Below are positions 39,331 to 60,100 of a DNA stretch of 64,000 bases, in pieces. Position 1 is the stretch's first letter. Each line of letters starts with the position of its first letter. Where the stretch lies: assembly GCF_016859285.1 (NCBI RefSeq), contig NC_053402.1, positions 8,732,031 through 8,796,030 of the forward strand. Reading direction: 5' to 3'. The translations under genes were made by a program, and so were the position numbers. The notes beneath the pieces were generated by a model that was not told the DNA's origin, did no database searches, and was given only the letters and a program-made list of their open reading frames with translations. This stretch comes from Xiphias gladius (Eukaryota; Chordata; Actinopteri; Istiophoriformes; Xiphiidae).

Positions 39331-40780
39331 ATACCTGTCATCAATCTGGATGGATCACTGTCAAGGTCAATGGGACCTGTTCCTATAGGAGTCTACAATC
39401 ATGTCACTGGTTTAAGGCTGTTAGAGGAGCCTGGGTACAGGTGCAAATGTCACAAAACTAAAATGTGCGCGTAAATGTATTAACTTAACTTTAAATAATA
39501 TGATAGCACAGTGTTAGATTGGTAAAGAAATATAATGTGACCAGTGGCTACCCGATTTCCAAGAGCAACAACAAGCTCACTTTACAATGTGTATCAGCTA
39601 TTAAAAATGACAGCAGACTGTTTGGCTCAATGTCAGTCTCCTGGTTGAGCCAAAGCAACTCATCAGTTTGTCATAATGGTATATCTAAACCATGAGCTGA
39701 AAGTGGCTGAACTCTGCATTGATCTGCAAAGTTAGATGGAATAACCAGTACTCTCAAATTACAGAGAGTCAATTGATTTAATGCTCAGATGAGAAATATT
39801 GCTTAATGCAACTTAAAATATGACCATTTTGATGTTTTTGAAGAATGTACATAGTTTGCATACAAATAAATTGTTCTGGATCAAATTGTGACATTCTTAA
39901 TCACTGATACAATTTGATCGAGAACAATTTTTTTGTTCTGGATTTGTGTGGCTTTGTCCACACGTGCAAAGACATAAGCAGTAGTATCAATGAAAGTAAT
40001 AGGAAGGGTAGAAGTGTTCATAATAATAAATGTTGAAAAATGAAGATGAAAACCATAACAATGCAAATAAGTTGATTTGCTATGATGACTATTCACTTAA
40101 CAACATCTGAGTACGCTGCCAGGAAGTATTTCATTAGGTGTATCAGACATTTTCAGCATAAGTGACATTTGATTGGCTATTCATAAACACCATGACTTGT
40201 GTTGTCCACAGTTATACCACACACCTTTTATCCCATAAACCATTTACATCTCTGGCTCAGAGGAGTTGTAGTACTTTATTCATCTGGGGTAACTTCCAGC
40301 AGAAACGACCTAATATTGCATTATAAAATAATGAATATGACAGCAGTAACAACAACTGAAAACATTTATGAAAAACGGTACAGGAGGCGCAGTTGTGTAG
40401 TAGATTGTAATCTGTTGTAATGATCTCGATTTCCAGTCGGATATAGGCCAGTATAATCAAAAATACAGGACTTGAGAGGTAAGTCTTTATCATACATTTG
40501 CAGTTCGACTCAGAGTCGAGATTTTCTTTTTAACATCACTTTATCTTGATTGATAGCAACAACCAGAATTAACCCCAACATCATAAAAAAGACGCACAAA
40601 CATGAAATGAGGCGTTGTTCCTAAATGCATCATGTATAAGGAATTAGATTTTTCAAACAGCTAATTAGTATGATGATAGGCTAGTATAAAATGTTAATAT
40701 AAAATTAGTGACAATTTAAAAATGTGTTACAACGAAATTAATAATAACCCGGATGTAATATATGACTAGCAGACTATTTG
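39331..40780. other. Intergenic, no recognisable feature
   Basis: AT-rich spacer between the chimeric gene and the mief1 promoter. No exon or known repeat recognised. Confidence 0.45.
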
Positions 40781-41250
40781 TTTCCGGTGTCACTGTCAAA
40801 TCTGACCCCCGGTTTGAGCAGAGCTCTGCCTCTGTCTGAAGATAGAACTCTTTGGTCTAATTTCTGAAACGTAGGTCTGCTCATGTTTCTTTGTTTTGTG
40901 TGCTTGTGTGTTTGCCTCCACTATGTATTCCACTGTCATTTATGAGTGTTTTGTCAATGACGCTGACTAAAGGTAAGGTCAGCGCTGCCTAGCCTAATAG
41001 CTAGCTAGTTAGCGCGTCAAGCTAAAAAGCCAGTCATGAGATGTGTGACTTTCCGTTGAGCCAGCCATTTTCTAAATGCACAGGGAACTCGGCAGCTCGC
41101 TCTGTTGATATTTTATATTTTGTAGTGGCGGTGGTCTCATAAAAGTCGTTGGAAAGCAGGGAGACGGTGAGCCACGTTGTTTAAGTGGTCAAATTTAAAT
41201 GGTTGCTAACGTTAGCTAACGTTACAGTCTCTACGAGCTGACACTGCATC
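40781..41250 (+). promoter_or_regulatory. mief1: mief1 promoter and first non-coding exon
   Basis: A GC-richer island follows the AT-rich spacer. A donor AAAG|GTAAGG at 40,972/40,973 would end a first exon, and the downstream acceptor is TTTGCTCAG at 41,610-41,618. The stretch after the donor has strings such as GTTAGCTAACGTTACAG. The transcription start is not defined. Confidence 0.5.
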
Positions 41251-41656
41251 TGAGAAACAGTTTGTAAACATTTGCACCGTACAACAGACTCAACTGGCAA
41301 AGGATCTTTTTTCTTTTTTTTTTTCACTTTCGGGTATAACAATGGTGTGCTGTTAAATGTACGTTTTCTCTCATTTCCAATTTTTTAAAAGTAGAAACGG
41401 ATTAGTTATTGAAAAAAAATATTTGTAGCTCATGGAATTACTGGGGGATAAAGTTAGGCTTTTTGCTTCTTGAGCCAGCACAATGACCAGATGATTTTTT
41501 TGGCCCATATGACCATACTAGTATTTTAGATATACATGCAGTTGTTGTCTCACCCTATGAGGTCCTCATTTCCACAATCTGTTAACTTCATCGCACAGCT
41601 TCTGCTTTCCTTTGCTCAGGTGCCAGGGTGTCCCCCCTCTCCATGTGTGGTACCTA

Positions 41657-41869
41657 ATGGGCGGCTGGTCTCGCAGTGCTGTGCTGGAGCTGTACCGGGC
41701 GCTGCTCCGTGCAGGTCGTCACCTTCAGTACACTGACCGTAATTACTATCGCCACGCTGTGACACGTGAGTTTCGGCGCTGCCAAGCCCTGACGGTACCT
41801 GAAGATAAGGAGGACGCACTGAAGAGGGGCCAGTTCTTCCTCAACAGCCGACTGGGTGGGCTTATGTAG
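41657..41869 (+). CDS. MIEF1 leader microprotein, LYR family (altMIEF1 / MIEF1-MP)
   Basis: A 70-residue frame lies in the mief1 5' leader, upstream of the main start and in a different exon. It starts MGGWSRSAVLELYRALLR, with the LYR tripeptide at residues 12-14, and ends FFLNSRLGGLM. The human MIEF1 leader peptide is also 70 residues, with the same LSLYRALLR-type start and FLNGKLG-type end; it acts in mitochondria with LYR proteins and the mitoribosome. The ATG at 41,657 follows the acceptor at 41,617-41,618 and is the family start; an in-frame ATG at 41,612 lies before the acceptor and is therefore intronic. Downstream donor candidates include 42,033/42,034. Confidence 0.93.
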   Translation: MGGWSRSAVLELYRALLRAGRHLQYTDRNYYRHAVTREFRRCQALTVPEDKEDALKRGQFFLNSRLGGLM

Positions 41870-42306
41870 GGGGAAGGGGTCACAGGTCATCTGGAGGTGG
41901 GTTAGAGGTCGTGTGGAGGTGTATCTCTCAGGTGGGTTTACAATAAGAAACACTCTTTTATGTCAGAAATTAAACTTTTTAGGTCTGACACATGGTGGAC
42001 GATTGACTTTTGTAAGATTCTTCACAGATTCCAGGTAACGAGTAAGATCATGTATGTGTGGTTACTCACTGATTTTACTTTTGTAGGTACTCAATACACA
42101 ATCACTGCTGATTGAGAGATGCTGTCTGAACTGAGTGTGTAGTATTGGTATACTTCTGGTTTCTATCTGGTTACCAACCCTAGAGTATGTCAAAGCCTCT
42201 TAGCCAAGAAATGAATGGAATTAAGATGAGACCTTTTCTGTCTTTATCGTCTTCCTGCCAGTCTTGTCCTCTCTGACTCTTTCGTTATCTCCATTTCAGT
42301 GGCAGG

Positions 42307-44487
<2,181 letters not shown>

Positions 44488-47345
44488 CAAACTTGTCAAT
44501 ACACAGCAACGTGGCACCAAAATGGCAACCACTGGTTTTGTGGGCAATGGTGACCTCGAGCCAGAATGAGGTTCCTGGGGAAAAAAAAACATCTGCATGG
44601 AGTTATCCTCTCTCCCATAACACATGGTCTCTTAAGTTTTAAATGCCTCTTTACAAACATCTGTGAGAAAATGTGATACACGCAGTAGCAGTTATTTAGT
44701 GTTGATCAGTTTGACATGAAAACTGTATGTGATGTGATCCACCAAATATTTTAATCTCAGATAAAAGTGAAGGGTCATTGGAGTTCATGGCTCTCACTAA
44801 AGCCATTGTATTAATGAAGCTAATAGTAGGCATGCTGTTAGGGTCTAACACACTGGGATGGTGGGAATGAACTCGGATAATGCCATATTTGAGCTCTTTT
44901 AAACTGGTTGGAGAGTTTTAGGAATACAGACATGTCTGATGCAGTTAATGTTACTGTGGTTATGGTGCTGACTCTGCTTAGAGATGGATCGATACCACAG
45001 TGTCAAGGGTAGAATGTAATGTTGATTGTGTATATGCCAACCCAAAAGCTAATAAATTGTTGATCAGCCTGAAGGACTCAACATTCTTGAGTTACAGAGA
45101 CAAGCTTTTCACAAGCTTTTAACTTTTCATGCCCAATTTGCCATCAGATAGAATATTAAACACTGCAAGTTTTGTCAAGGTTTTGTTTAAAGAAAAAAAA
45201 AAAAGACTTCAGTAATACAGTGGCAAAATTCAAAGGTATGCTTTACATGTTTCCAGTGATATTTGAAAACCAACATTAGGCTGTGTTCGGAATGTCTACC
45301 GATTGCATGTTTTCGCTACCTATTCTAGAAATCAAACTGGTGAATAGACATTGACATTATATGCTGATGACTATTTCTCATATTTCTAATTCACACCATT
45401 CAACAAAGACTCTGATATAAAATAAAATGCACTTATGGAAATATGCAGTTTCGGATTTGTTGCCGAACAAAATCAAACACTGTCATTTTTTCATAGTTAT
45501 TTTGACGTGAACAGGAAATGTTTCCATGTGACTGTCGGTCTAATACACAGCTGTTCTTTTTCTGCCACTGTGAAGAGTTGGTTTCTTCTGTAGTCTCACA
45601 TTTGTTGCTTGGATGCAAAGGTCTGATATGCTTTATTAACTAATCATTACTTTGTAAGACATCCATTACGGGTTACTTTGCACTGTCAAAGTGTTGTGTA
45701 GTAGATTTGCAACAAAGATGTGCAAAAGTGTTTCATTTTGATACTTTTAAGTGCTGTTGTATACTGGTTTTTGCTTTAACTTAAATTCACTTATTCACTT
45801 CCCCTTCAGTCTAGAACATTACATTCAAATACAGGCTGTTCAATATTGCGTAACTGGGCTATGGGCTCAGAAAATGTTCCCCTACTGTATCAGAAATCCA
45901 CGACCAACAACACACTGCTGTGAACACTGTTGGTACTAACCTGCAGGAGAAGGTTTTCCTTGTTTTTCATTTGGTGAATTAGTCTCAGTATTAACTTCAG
46001 CTCCTGTCTTGACTTCAGTTAGAGCATGGAGTCTGCTACCTCTGTAGTATTGTGTTTGTGTGCATACCTTTTGCGCAGTTTAAATCCACATTAAACCCTG
46101 ATTAACTTGTAGGTACTGATCTAGCCAGACAGACATACTGGAGTATGTAGCTAGACATGGATTATTGCGGTCCGAGGCTGTCACACAGCTCAAAAGGGCA
46201 AGCGCTGTTATTTGTCAATATTGGTACTATACTGCAACTACAACACATGGCACAGATCAGCGGTTGTTGTGATACCTGTGGTGATTCTCATTACCAGCAG
46301 GCTGCTTCTGTCTGTCAGGTCTATATGTATATTAATAGATTACAGGTGCTAATCTCTGTAGAATACTGTCTGATGAAGGGGATTTACTCACAGATCTGCA
46401 GTTACATAATAGCAGCTTTGATAGCCAAGGCTTTTGATGTTAGATTAGCCTGGTACTCAGTGGGGCATCATCAATTTAAGATGTACAGTTCCACGTCCTG
46501 CCAGTTCACTGTCACTGCATTGCAGGTGACAGTAGGTGAAGTAACTACAATAGCTGCCTGACAGTCAAGTGGAGTTTATTGCATCTAAACTACCACTCAA
46601 AATATGTTGTCCAAAACAATCACATGGCTGCTTTTTGTTCTCACTTTTAGCCTTAGGACTTAAAAAGAAATTAAAAAAATAAAAAATAAAAATGCAGTGA
46701 TATGGAGCAAGTGTCCCCTCAATCCCATCCTACTTTGTATGCTGTGCAAAATGGAGGGATTTGGGTTGTTTATAGTTCTGTCGTGCATTCAGTTAAAATA
46801 ATCATCCAGATAATAGAGAAACAGGTGAATATTTTTGTATTTATTGTACATTTGTAACCAAAAAGAGCATAATATTTATTTGCATTAATTCAATTCTACA
46901 TGTAAAGTATCACTTGTGCTTCATTAAGTGCTTTGTTCTGGATGCACGGATATAAAATGAATCCACAGTACATCATCTTTTTGTGCACATTACGTGTCTT
47001 CCTCTGCAGACCTACTTTATGCTACAAATTACTACTGTGCTAATGTGAGAGGAGTCACTGTGCCGCATTTGTAATGTTATTGTAAAACAAAACCCCAAGT
47101 AGATCTCTACCTCTACCTTGTGGAGTGCATACAAGCCATGTCCTGTGTTGCATGCTGTCTATTTTTTCTCCCCTCTTTAGTTCAGCTCCAGAGTTGAACA
47201 GTGCAGCACTTTGTATGATTCATTAAATGTTAAATGACATTCTGTATGGTCATCTTTGTTTTTCTTTTCCCCCACCCAAGGAAGCATGCAGTTTGAGAGA
47301 CTTTATTTCATGCTACAGGACACGTTAGAATCAAATAAACCCATT
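44488..47345 (+). other. mief1: mief1 3' UTR (predicted, alternative poly(A) sites)
   Basis: AATAAA signals occur near 45,051, 45,421 and 47,334-47,339, so the UTR may be about 0.6, 0.9 or 2.85 kb. A 134-codon open frame at 46,157-46,561 within it has no recognisable similarity and unlike codon use; I do not count it as a gene. Confidence 0.5.
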
Positions 47346-47383
47346 CATCCCAAATCTGATTGAACATTCAGTCATTGTTAAGT

Positions 47384-47968
47384 TTTATTGGGAGATTTGG
47401 TTTAAATTTCACATAGGCATGTTTAAAAAAGGGTAGGTATGTTCAGTCTACAAAGCCGCTAAAGTTATATTTTGAAATCTAGCATCATAGTTTGAAACTG
47501 GAAATGCAGTTCAGTTGCTAGGAATGAAACAAACTTACATTGAAACATTTGAAGTGCATTTGTTCCCCCAAAGCATCTAAATTACGAAAATTGAACAGCA
47601 CAAATACATCAAAATGCATAGTTCTGACTGAATCCTGCCACTTTAAAGCTCAAAAATCAGAAGCAGCTTCGCAGACAAGTGCAAGAAACTGAAGCAGTCC
47701 CTTTGTTCAGTTGCAGAAAACATCTGCACTCCAGGCTAAATATGTGGAAATGGTTATTAATTTAAGATTCATACGTGCTCACTGGAAACCAGTTTCTCAT
47801 GTAAACCTAATTGGTCGAAGCAGATGTGAGATATTTACATATGTGGCCAGCCAGGCCTTTCAGTGATATCCAACAAACTTTACGTACTTTAAACAGCATC
47901 TTCTTCAAAGTCAAATTGCCACTAGAAATGAGCAGTGGAACCTATTTCATACAAACAGTGTTCTGTAA
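47384..47968 (-). other. 3' UTR of the cathepsin D-like gene
   Basis: Below the stop codon at 47,969 the minus strand has AATAAA (TTTATT on plus) at 47,384-47,389, and another at 47,302-47,307. It faces the last mief1 signal at 47,334. Confidence 0.55.
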
Positions 47969-53495
<5,527 letters not shown>

Positions 53496-53499
53496 GTCT

Positions 53500-54790
53500 C
53501 TCCGCCAAAAAAAAAAGAAAAGAAAAAATATAATAATATATTACAGGCTATGTATGCAACCACTTTTGTGTTGTTTCCGCTATTCACAGGCGCAGAGACT
53601 CACACCAACACTTCAACTGACGCAGAAAGCGAGGTGAAAGTGCTTCGGCAATGTCCGCATTTACTCGTACTTCCCCGCCATGCGGCTCAGTGGTTGGAGG
53701 AAAATAATCAGTAAGGTGTTCTCATTGGCGGAAGAGGATGCCCATCATCCCGCATTTACAAACCTGTGCACGAAGTCTCTGTAGGGTCACAAGGTGTTAT
53801 GCGACTTTGAAATGGATGAGAGAGCGTTTACTAGCACGCTGTGTAAATGTTAGGAAAGCCCAGCTGAGAAAACGGGAACTGGAATTTAACAGTTTGATGA
53901 ATGCCTTTCGAAACAGAATCTATAAACCTAACCATACCAAGTAAAGCTCACAGATAGAACAGACTATAAAAATCAAACGGTCGAAACGGATGTAGAAGAG
54001 GCTGAGGAATCCTGAGTTTTAGTATCTAACATGGTTCATGCTCCAAAAACACTGCATGCTAAACCTCCCATAATGCAACCTGAACGCATCTTCGTCCCTG
54101 TCTGGTAAATGCGCATGTCTTTCGAACTCCATGCTTCATATTTGTAACACTTTGATAAACGGGGCACTCCATTGCATTTATTTCACTCGGTTTACTGTCA
54201 CGAGGAGTACTGCTCAGTCTGTGGAAACAATGGTATAAGGTTTTCTATAATTCTGGAGGGGGTCCAAAATTCTGACAAAATGACTCAAGGGACATTAATT
54301 GGGCCCGGAGAATACAAATGTATTCACTGCAGCAAACTGGGAAAGTTAAGATGAAAGACATGGCAATTTACAGGGGAGGTCTAATGAAATTAGAATTACG
54401 GGAAAGTTATGGGAAATGTAGGATCCTAGAGACTGAAATTATTTTTTTAAATTTATTTATTTAACTAGCTATCATATTTTAGAAAGTTCTCCCATGGTGG
54501 ATTCTGACTGCATTTGGCTTGAGACAGTGACGATGTAGTTGCAATGGCCCTATTTCGAGTCTGGCAGGGGAAATTGTTACATTCATACCTCCTCTCTCTC
54601 CTGTCCACCATCAAAAAACAGATAAAAAACTGCAAAAGATAAAATAAAAACAAATAAAATTATGATTATGATTGTTATTATTGATGATAATAATAATAAT
54701 AATGATGATGAAAGTACAGCTCCGGAGCCGCAGATGATATTGGTGATAGAGCTGTACTCCCCATGAGGAATAAGCTGATCTTGATATGTA
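53500..54790. other. Upstream of the cathepsin D-like gene; no other gene seen
   Basis: The first ~250 bp above the start are GC-richer and probably contain the promoter and leader. The rest has AT-rich sequence with a (TAA/TGA)n run near 54,660-54,710. No exon is recognised. Confidence 0.4.
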
Positions 54791-54883
54791 ATATTTTGTC
54801 CCTTTAAGGGAATAGTTGAACATTTTGGGAAATAGACAACTATCAACCAGCTTGGGGTATTTCCTGTATGATGTCTAGATGTC

Positions 54884-55073
54884 TCCAGGACCACATTTTG
54901 CCATGATGACACACACACTCACAGAATCACAAGGTAAAAACAATACCAGTGGTGGCAGCTGGTAAAAATGCTGAGCAGGCCCAGCTGATTACCAGCTGCA
55001 ACAGCGTGGCCGGTATTGTTTTCACCTTGTGAGTCGTTGTGTGTGGAAAGGGCAAAATGTGGTCCAGGAGTCA
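54884..55073. repeat. Imperfect inverted repeat (fold-back)
   Basis: The left arm (about 54,884-54,947) contains CTCCAGGACCACATTTTGCC and CACAAGGTAAAAACAATACC. The right arm (about 55,013-55,073) contains the complements GGTATTGTTTTCACCTTGTG and GGCAAAATGTGGTCCAGGAG. The loop is about 65 bp. RNA or single-stranded DNA could form a stem of about 60 bp with a few mismatches. Confidence 0.8.
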
Positions 55074-55617
55074 GCTACTGTAGCGAGAACTACAACAGAG
55101 TCAGTTTTCATTACTTTGGCAAATAACTGTCTATCTGTGGAGAGATTTTATCACCACGATAGCATGCAACATACAGTCATGACACTTTACAGTTGTGTAG
55201 TTGAGATCAAAATGAGGACCACGTTCTAAGACAGGTGCGATCCAACCCATGAGTATTGAGTACCCATTAATAATGAAGTAATGACTACTGAGTACTGATG
55301 GGTATGAACGTCAAGAAATTGACAGGCTTCATGGCTGGTGTGATCCCATCGCAAGATGGTCTCTAGTTATACCAGCCACAGAGCGAAGTTGGATGTTAAC
55401 TGCTTCATTTTACCGTGCAGTGCAGCTGTGTGGAAACATCTGCATTTGTTATGTTTCTCCACTCATTTTTCAGGTTTTCCCCTTTAATCTGTCACTTGTC
55501 TGTATATCACATTAATAACTTAGCTTTAGAGGTGATGGTAAGTCGGTTCTATTACCTTTGGACATAGGCAGGCTAATTGTTTCCTCCAATTTCAAGCCTT
55601 TATGCTAAGCTAAGATT

Positions 55618-56115
55618 ACCAGCTGTAACAACTGGTAAACCACAAGGCAGATGACCCAAAAGCACGACTTGGGAGTAAGAATTGCGTTCAGAAAATCAGA
55701 GTCTTTACTGGGAAACTGGCCGACACACAGGAAGTCAAAAAACACACAAGCAGACAAATCCAAAGGGCTGAGGCAGAGGCGAGGTAAAAAAAATAAATAG
55801 TAAAATAGTAATTAAACAAGGAAGACACTAGGAAAAGTAGCTAGTATGCTTGTCAGAGAGGAACAATGACAAAACTGCCACAGAAGGAAGGGAGCACAGA
55901 GACTAAATACACTGGGAGAGGGAAGACCATGAGACACAGGTGCAACACATTAGGGTGGGGCAGACAATTACAGCAGCAGGAAACATGAGGGCAGGAAGTG
56001 GGATCTTAAACGAGGGGGAAAGTCAGTGACACTAAAATAAAACAGGAAATACTGCAAACAGTGGAAATAAATAAAAACATGACCTAGGAGACATAACGGG
56101 ACATGACACCAGCTG
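55618..56115. mobile_element. 482-bp insertion with exact 8-bp target duplication
   Basis: The insert (55,626-56,107) is flanked by two exact copies of ACCAGCTG (55,618-55,625 and 56,108-56,115). It breaks the MITE fragment described above. The interior is non-coding. The 8-bp duplication points to a hAT-type transposase; clear terminal inverted repeats are not visible. Confidence 0.65.
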
Positions 56116-56499
56116 CTGGCTCCAGCTGGCATTATATATTTACCACACAGTTATGAGAGAGATATTGATATTCTCATCTGACTGTTGGCAAAACAGCAAA
56201 TAAGTGTGTAACAATTCTTATAAAATCAGACAAGTAAAAATCATGGGCTGTTAATACTTTCACAAGCCCTCAGTAAAACATGAAACTATGAATGATGATT
56301 GAAGAGTTTCAAATCCAAACCACATTAAATGAAAAGTCAAGATGAGTCATCCAAGCCTCTGTTCAACAAGCTGCCCTTTCTGACAAAGACCCATGACAAA
56401 GCATGAAATCCCTGGCAGATAAGATCACAAAAACAGACCGTCACTTGACCTGTTGAACGAGTTTTCAGATAAAATCCTCAACACAGAAAGTTCACACAC

Positions 56500-56560
56500 A
56501 AATACAAACACACACACAAACACACATCACGCTCACGCACACACACACACACAAACTTGC
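56500..56560. repeat. (CA)n-rich tract
   Basis: Interrupted CA repeats, upstream of the apol promoter region. Confidence 0.8.
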
Positions 56561-57153
56561 ACACAAACACCCATCATCATCATCAATCAGACTTCCGGCT
56601 GTTGACAATAAGAAAAGTTGATATTTCAAAGGGAAACCATTAAACTTAAGCACTAAGAGTTGGTTTTTGGATAAGGTTAGAGTTGGTTCAGCGTTAAGGT
56701 TGGTGTTTGGCATGTAGTGGCTATGGTTAAAGTCAGAGTAAGTCTCAAGGGCTTGAAAGTAAGTCAAAGCACTGTTCTCCTAACTGACAATGACAAGTTT
56801 GTGTTTGTGTGTGTCTGGATGTTTGAATGGCAGTGCCGACATATTTCAGCCTTCTTTCCACTTGTATGTTTATGTATATTTTAAAAGTTTTTCGAAAAAG
56901 AGAATCCACTCATTCATTTTTATTCCTCTGTTGTGATGCTACAAGAAAAACAACACACCCCTTTAGGCCTGTTTTGACTAGATGACGGAGAATGGGACGG
57001 AGAGAAAGACAGAGGGAGGGACGAGCAGGTATCCATGGCATCTGTGATCAGGCATGTAAACGCACTGGAGAATCATTGAGCCATTTCTTCTCCTGGATCT
57101 AGAATCAAAGATAAAACGAACTAGTGAAATAGAGAGGACTTCTACGCTGGAGC

Positions 57154-60100
57154 ATGATGGTAAGAATCTCTCTCTCTCTCTTTTTTGGGCCTAAAGGCTC
57201 CTTGACCTAACAAAGAAAAACTTACACTTACAAGGATGTTGCTGGTTCTTTCTAATACTTTATGTCGGTTTCACATCGCTTCCTCTTCCTTTAACCAGTC
57301 CTATTCAAAGATTCAGAAACATGCTATCACTGAATGGATGACCATAATGAACTGGACAGTAAATCTGAAGCTCAATACATTATTAAGTTACACAATCATA
57401 TATCCAGAAAAATTTTGGCCCAAGCAGTTTAACATAAACTAAAACAGCAGTACCCTTATACAATCACAACACCTAAACCCAACACTAGGACACACCGGTG
57501 ATGTGACCACATGAATACGGCAGCACCCGGTGGTTTGTTTCTTCCATTCCATATGTTTCATTTCACTGCTCAAACAACTTTGCAGCTGTTATACTGATAA
57601 AAATGACTACAACACAAACCAAATCACAAAAGCACATTTGTTGTAAATACAGTTTGTGTCTAATATATTGTGTAGGATATTATCAATATTACACTGCAGG
57701 TGGATTTACCAGTGTACATTTCCGCATTTCCTGTGAACCTCCCCGTCAGGAAAACTGTTTTTTTTATGTGCTATTGCTGACCTCAGGTCAGCTTTCTCAC
57801 TGCAGTTTCTCAGTTCATTACAATCATATTTTTTCTTTAGCTGATGAAGTGTTTGAATCTGATTATTTAATTGCATGTCACAGTACTAACGTAACTGACA
57901 GAAAAAAAGACATGATTTATAGTCTGTTACCTTGAAAGATGTGATTTGGTGCAGCATGTGAGGTTATAAACAGGGCTGAATGGAAGCAACTAAATGGAAT
58001 TCAGTCATCATTAATTCTATTAATATACTCCTGTGCTTTTCCTACTGTGACATGTTAAAATCTCTTCTGTGAAAAACTTGTGCCAAAATGCCAATACTGG
58101 ATTTTACTAACAGGGCAAAATGGGCTCCGAAAGCCCCATGCTCGGTTTGTGTCAACTGATTTGTGGTCAGTGATTTGGATTATTCACCACTAAAGCACTA
58201 TAACAACTAACATAAGGTGGGTTCTGCTTTAGTTTCTACTCTTGAGGCCCTATTTTGAAGAGCGCCCCTTATATCAAACTCTAGTTTTAAGTCATTATTT
58301 CAGTATTTTCTCTATTGTGCTTAATCCGTACATGATGGATGCACTGCTGATTAACACTATGAGAATCCAAAACCTACAAATTAAATTAGGGGTATGTGTG
58401 GTGATTATTTAGTAGATGTGTTGAGGGGTTTAAGCTGTATAATTTTCTGAAAGATAGCACTTCTCCACTACACCACTGCATTCATGTTTGGAGAAAAAAG
58501 GGGTTACAGGAACTGTCGACTAGACACAAAAACAGCAGAAACCTTCCCGGTAAATGCCTTTGCAGTGTGTGACCATATACAAAGAGTATGACAGCACAAT
58601 CATAGAGTGCAATTGTAGCATCTGAAAACTCATGCTGTTTGGCAGCCTCAGACTTAGCTCTTATCCTATTATTCCTAATATTAGAGAGCAAAATTTGTCA
58701 CTATTTGATCCCATAGCCGCCCAAACCCACCAGGGTGAACTACAGGATGAAGTTCATCACGACCAGCTCCAGAGACATCTCACAGCCAGACTACGAAGAC
58801 CTGGATGCATTGGTGGTATAAAACAGATTCTTGTTAATAACTGTCCATCTAACTGCATGAATTACTGAATGGTTTTCGGTTTGTCTACTGGTATTTGCAT
58901 GCTATCAGTTTGTACCATCTGAAGAGGAAATGGCGACATTCAGAGTGGTGTAAGGACAGATAATATCTAAGGTAATAGTTTGCAGTTCTCATGCATTATT
59001 AGAAATGTTGATTCACTTAGGTTTTTTTTTTTTTTTTAAATGTCAGCCTGCTGGCACAGATGGAAGCCAGTCAGAGGTTAACGTCAGACCTGTACCTCGT
59101 CCCAGGTCTAAATTCCAACCAAAAGGCCAGAGTAACACCGACAACACTGTAGACAAATCTAGCAATCTAACCAATGCAGTGGTGAGTTGAGCAGTTTTGA
59201 CACTTGGTTGATAAGATAAACACAGGATAGCACATATTAATTAGCATGTATTAATTTTTTTTCGTGTCCTTTTGTCATCAGAGTTTCCAGCACAATGAAT
59301 ATCCTGCAGACTATATGAGGCGCTGTCCTGTTCGTCCCCTTCCTGAACCACCAATTAAAAAATCTTTGAACTTCAGTAAACCCCCAGCAGCTGTCGACGG
59401 AGGCAGTCAACATATGAGTTTAAATAGTAAACCAGCTGTGAAGGTAAATTATATTTTGTGTTGTTATTACATTACTTTTTCAGTGCTACAGTACTAGTGC
59501 TTCAAGATCTATTACAAATGTTACTCACCTTAAAGGAATAGGCCAATTCCAGGCCTCTACATACTCAAGACATGGCTTACTGGGACACTAGAATGGAGCC
59601 ATTGTTAATGTTATCATATACATCGGTGCTTTTCCTCCTTTCGCAAGCAAAATGGCTGCCTCTGAAGTCTTGAAGTGTTGTTATCACTGTGAGGTTGTCA
59701 AGCCATCAACGGAGACTCCAGGAAGTCACGGCCTCTGGCCAAGAAGTAGTCAAAACCTCCTTGAGGAAATTTTATATAGTCATTTTTACACTATATGAGA
59801 TATAATGTCTTAAATAGTGAACTTAAGAGATACTGGTAGGTAGATTTTGTTACCTTTGGAAAGAGCTTGGCTAGCTGCCCCCCATGCCTTTTCCAGTTTT
59901 TTGGGTAAACTAAGCTAACCAGCTGCTGGCTGCAGCTTTTTATCCGATCGACAGCTATGAGAGTGGTTTTCCCAAAATGTCAAACTATTCCTCTAAAACT
60001 TTTGACAGAAATGTATTTTTGAAAAAAAAAAAAAAGCCTTTCAGGTTCCAGTTCATTAAATATTATTATTAATACTTGTAATGTTCATTGGTATTAAAGT

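Larger units (their letters stand above)
54795..56215. mobile_element. Composite of MITE fragments with nested insertions
   Basis: The left end (GGGAATAGTTGAACATTTTGGGAAAT) and the right parts at 55,540-55,625 and 56,108-56,215 (TTACCTTTGGACA, TAAGCTAAG, CCAGCTGCTGGC, ending in a TTGGCAAAA-type terminus) belong to the same abundant teleost MITE type as the copy at 59.5-60.0 kb. Between them lie a fold-back segment (54,884-55,073) and a 482-bp insert (55,626-56,107). No coding capacity. Confidence 0.5.

Noticed and set aside
41612-41656. Longer microprotein start at 41,612
   Set aside because: It lies upstream of the splice acceptor at 41,617-41,618 and lengthens the protein beyond the conserved 70 residues.
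46157-46561. 134-codon open frame between mief1 and the protease gene
   Set aside because: It has no recognisable motif, odd composition, and lies in the probable mief1 3' UTR.
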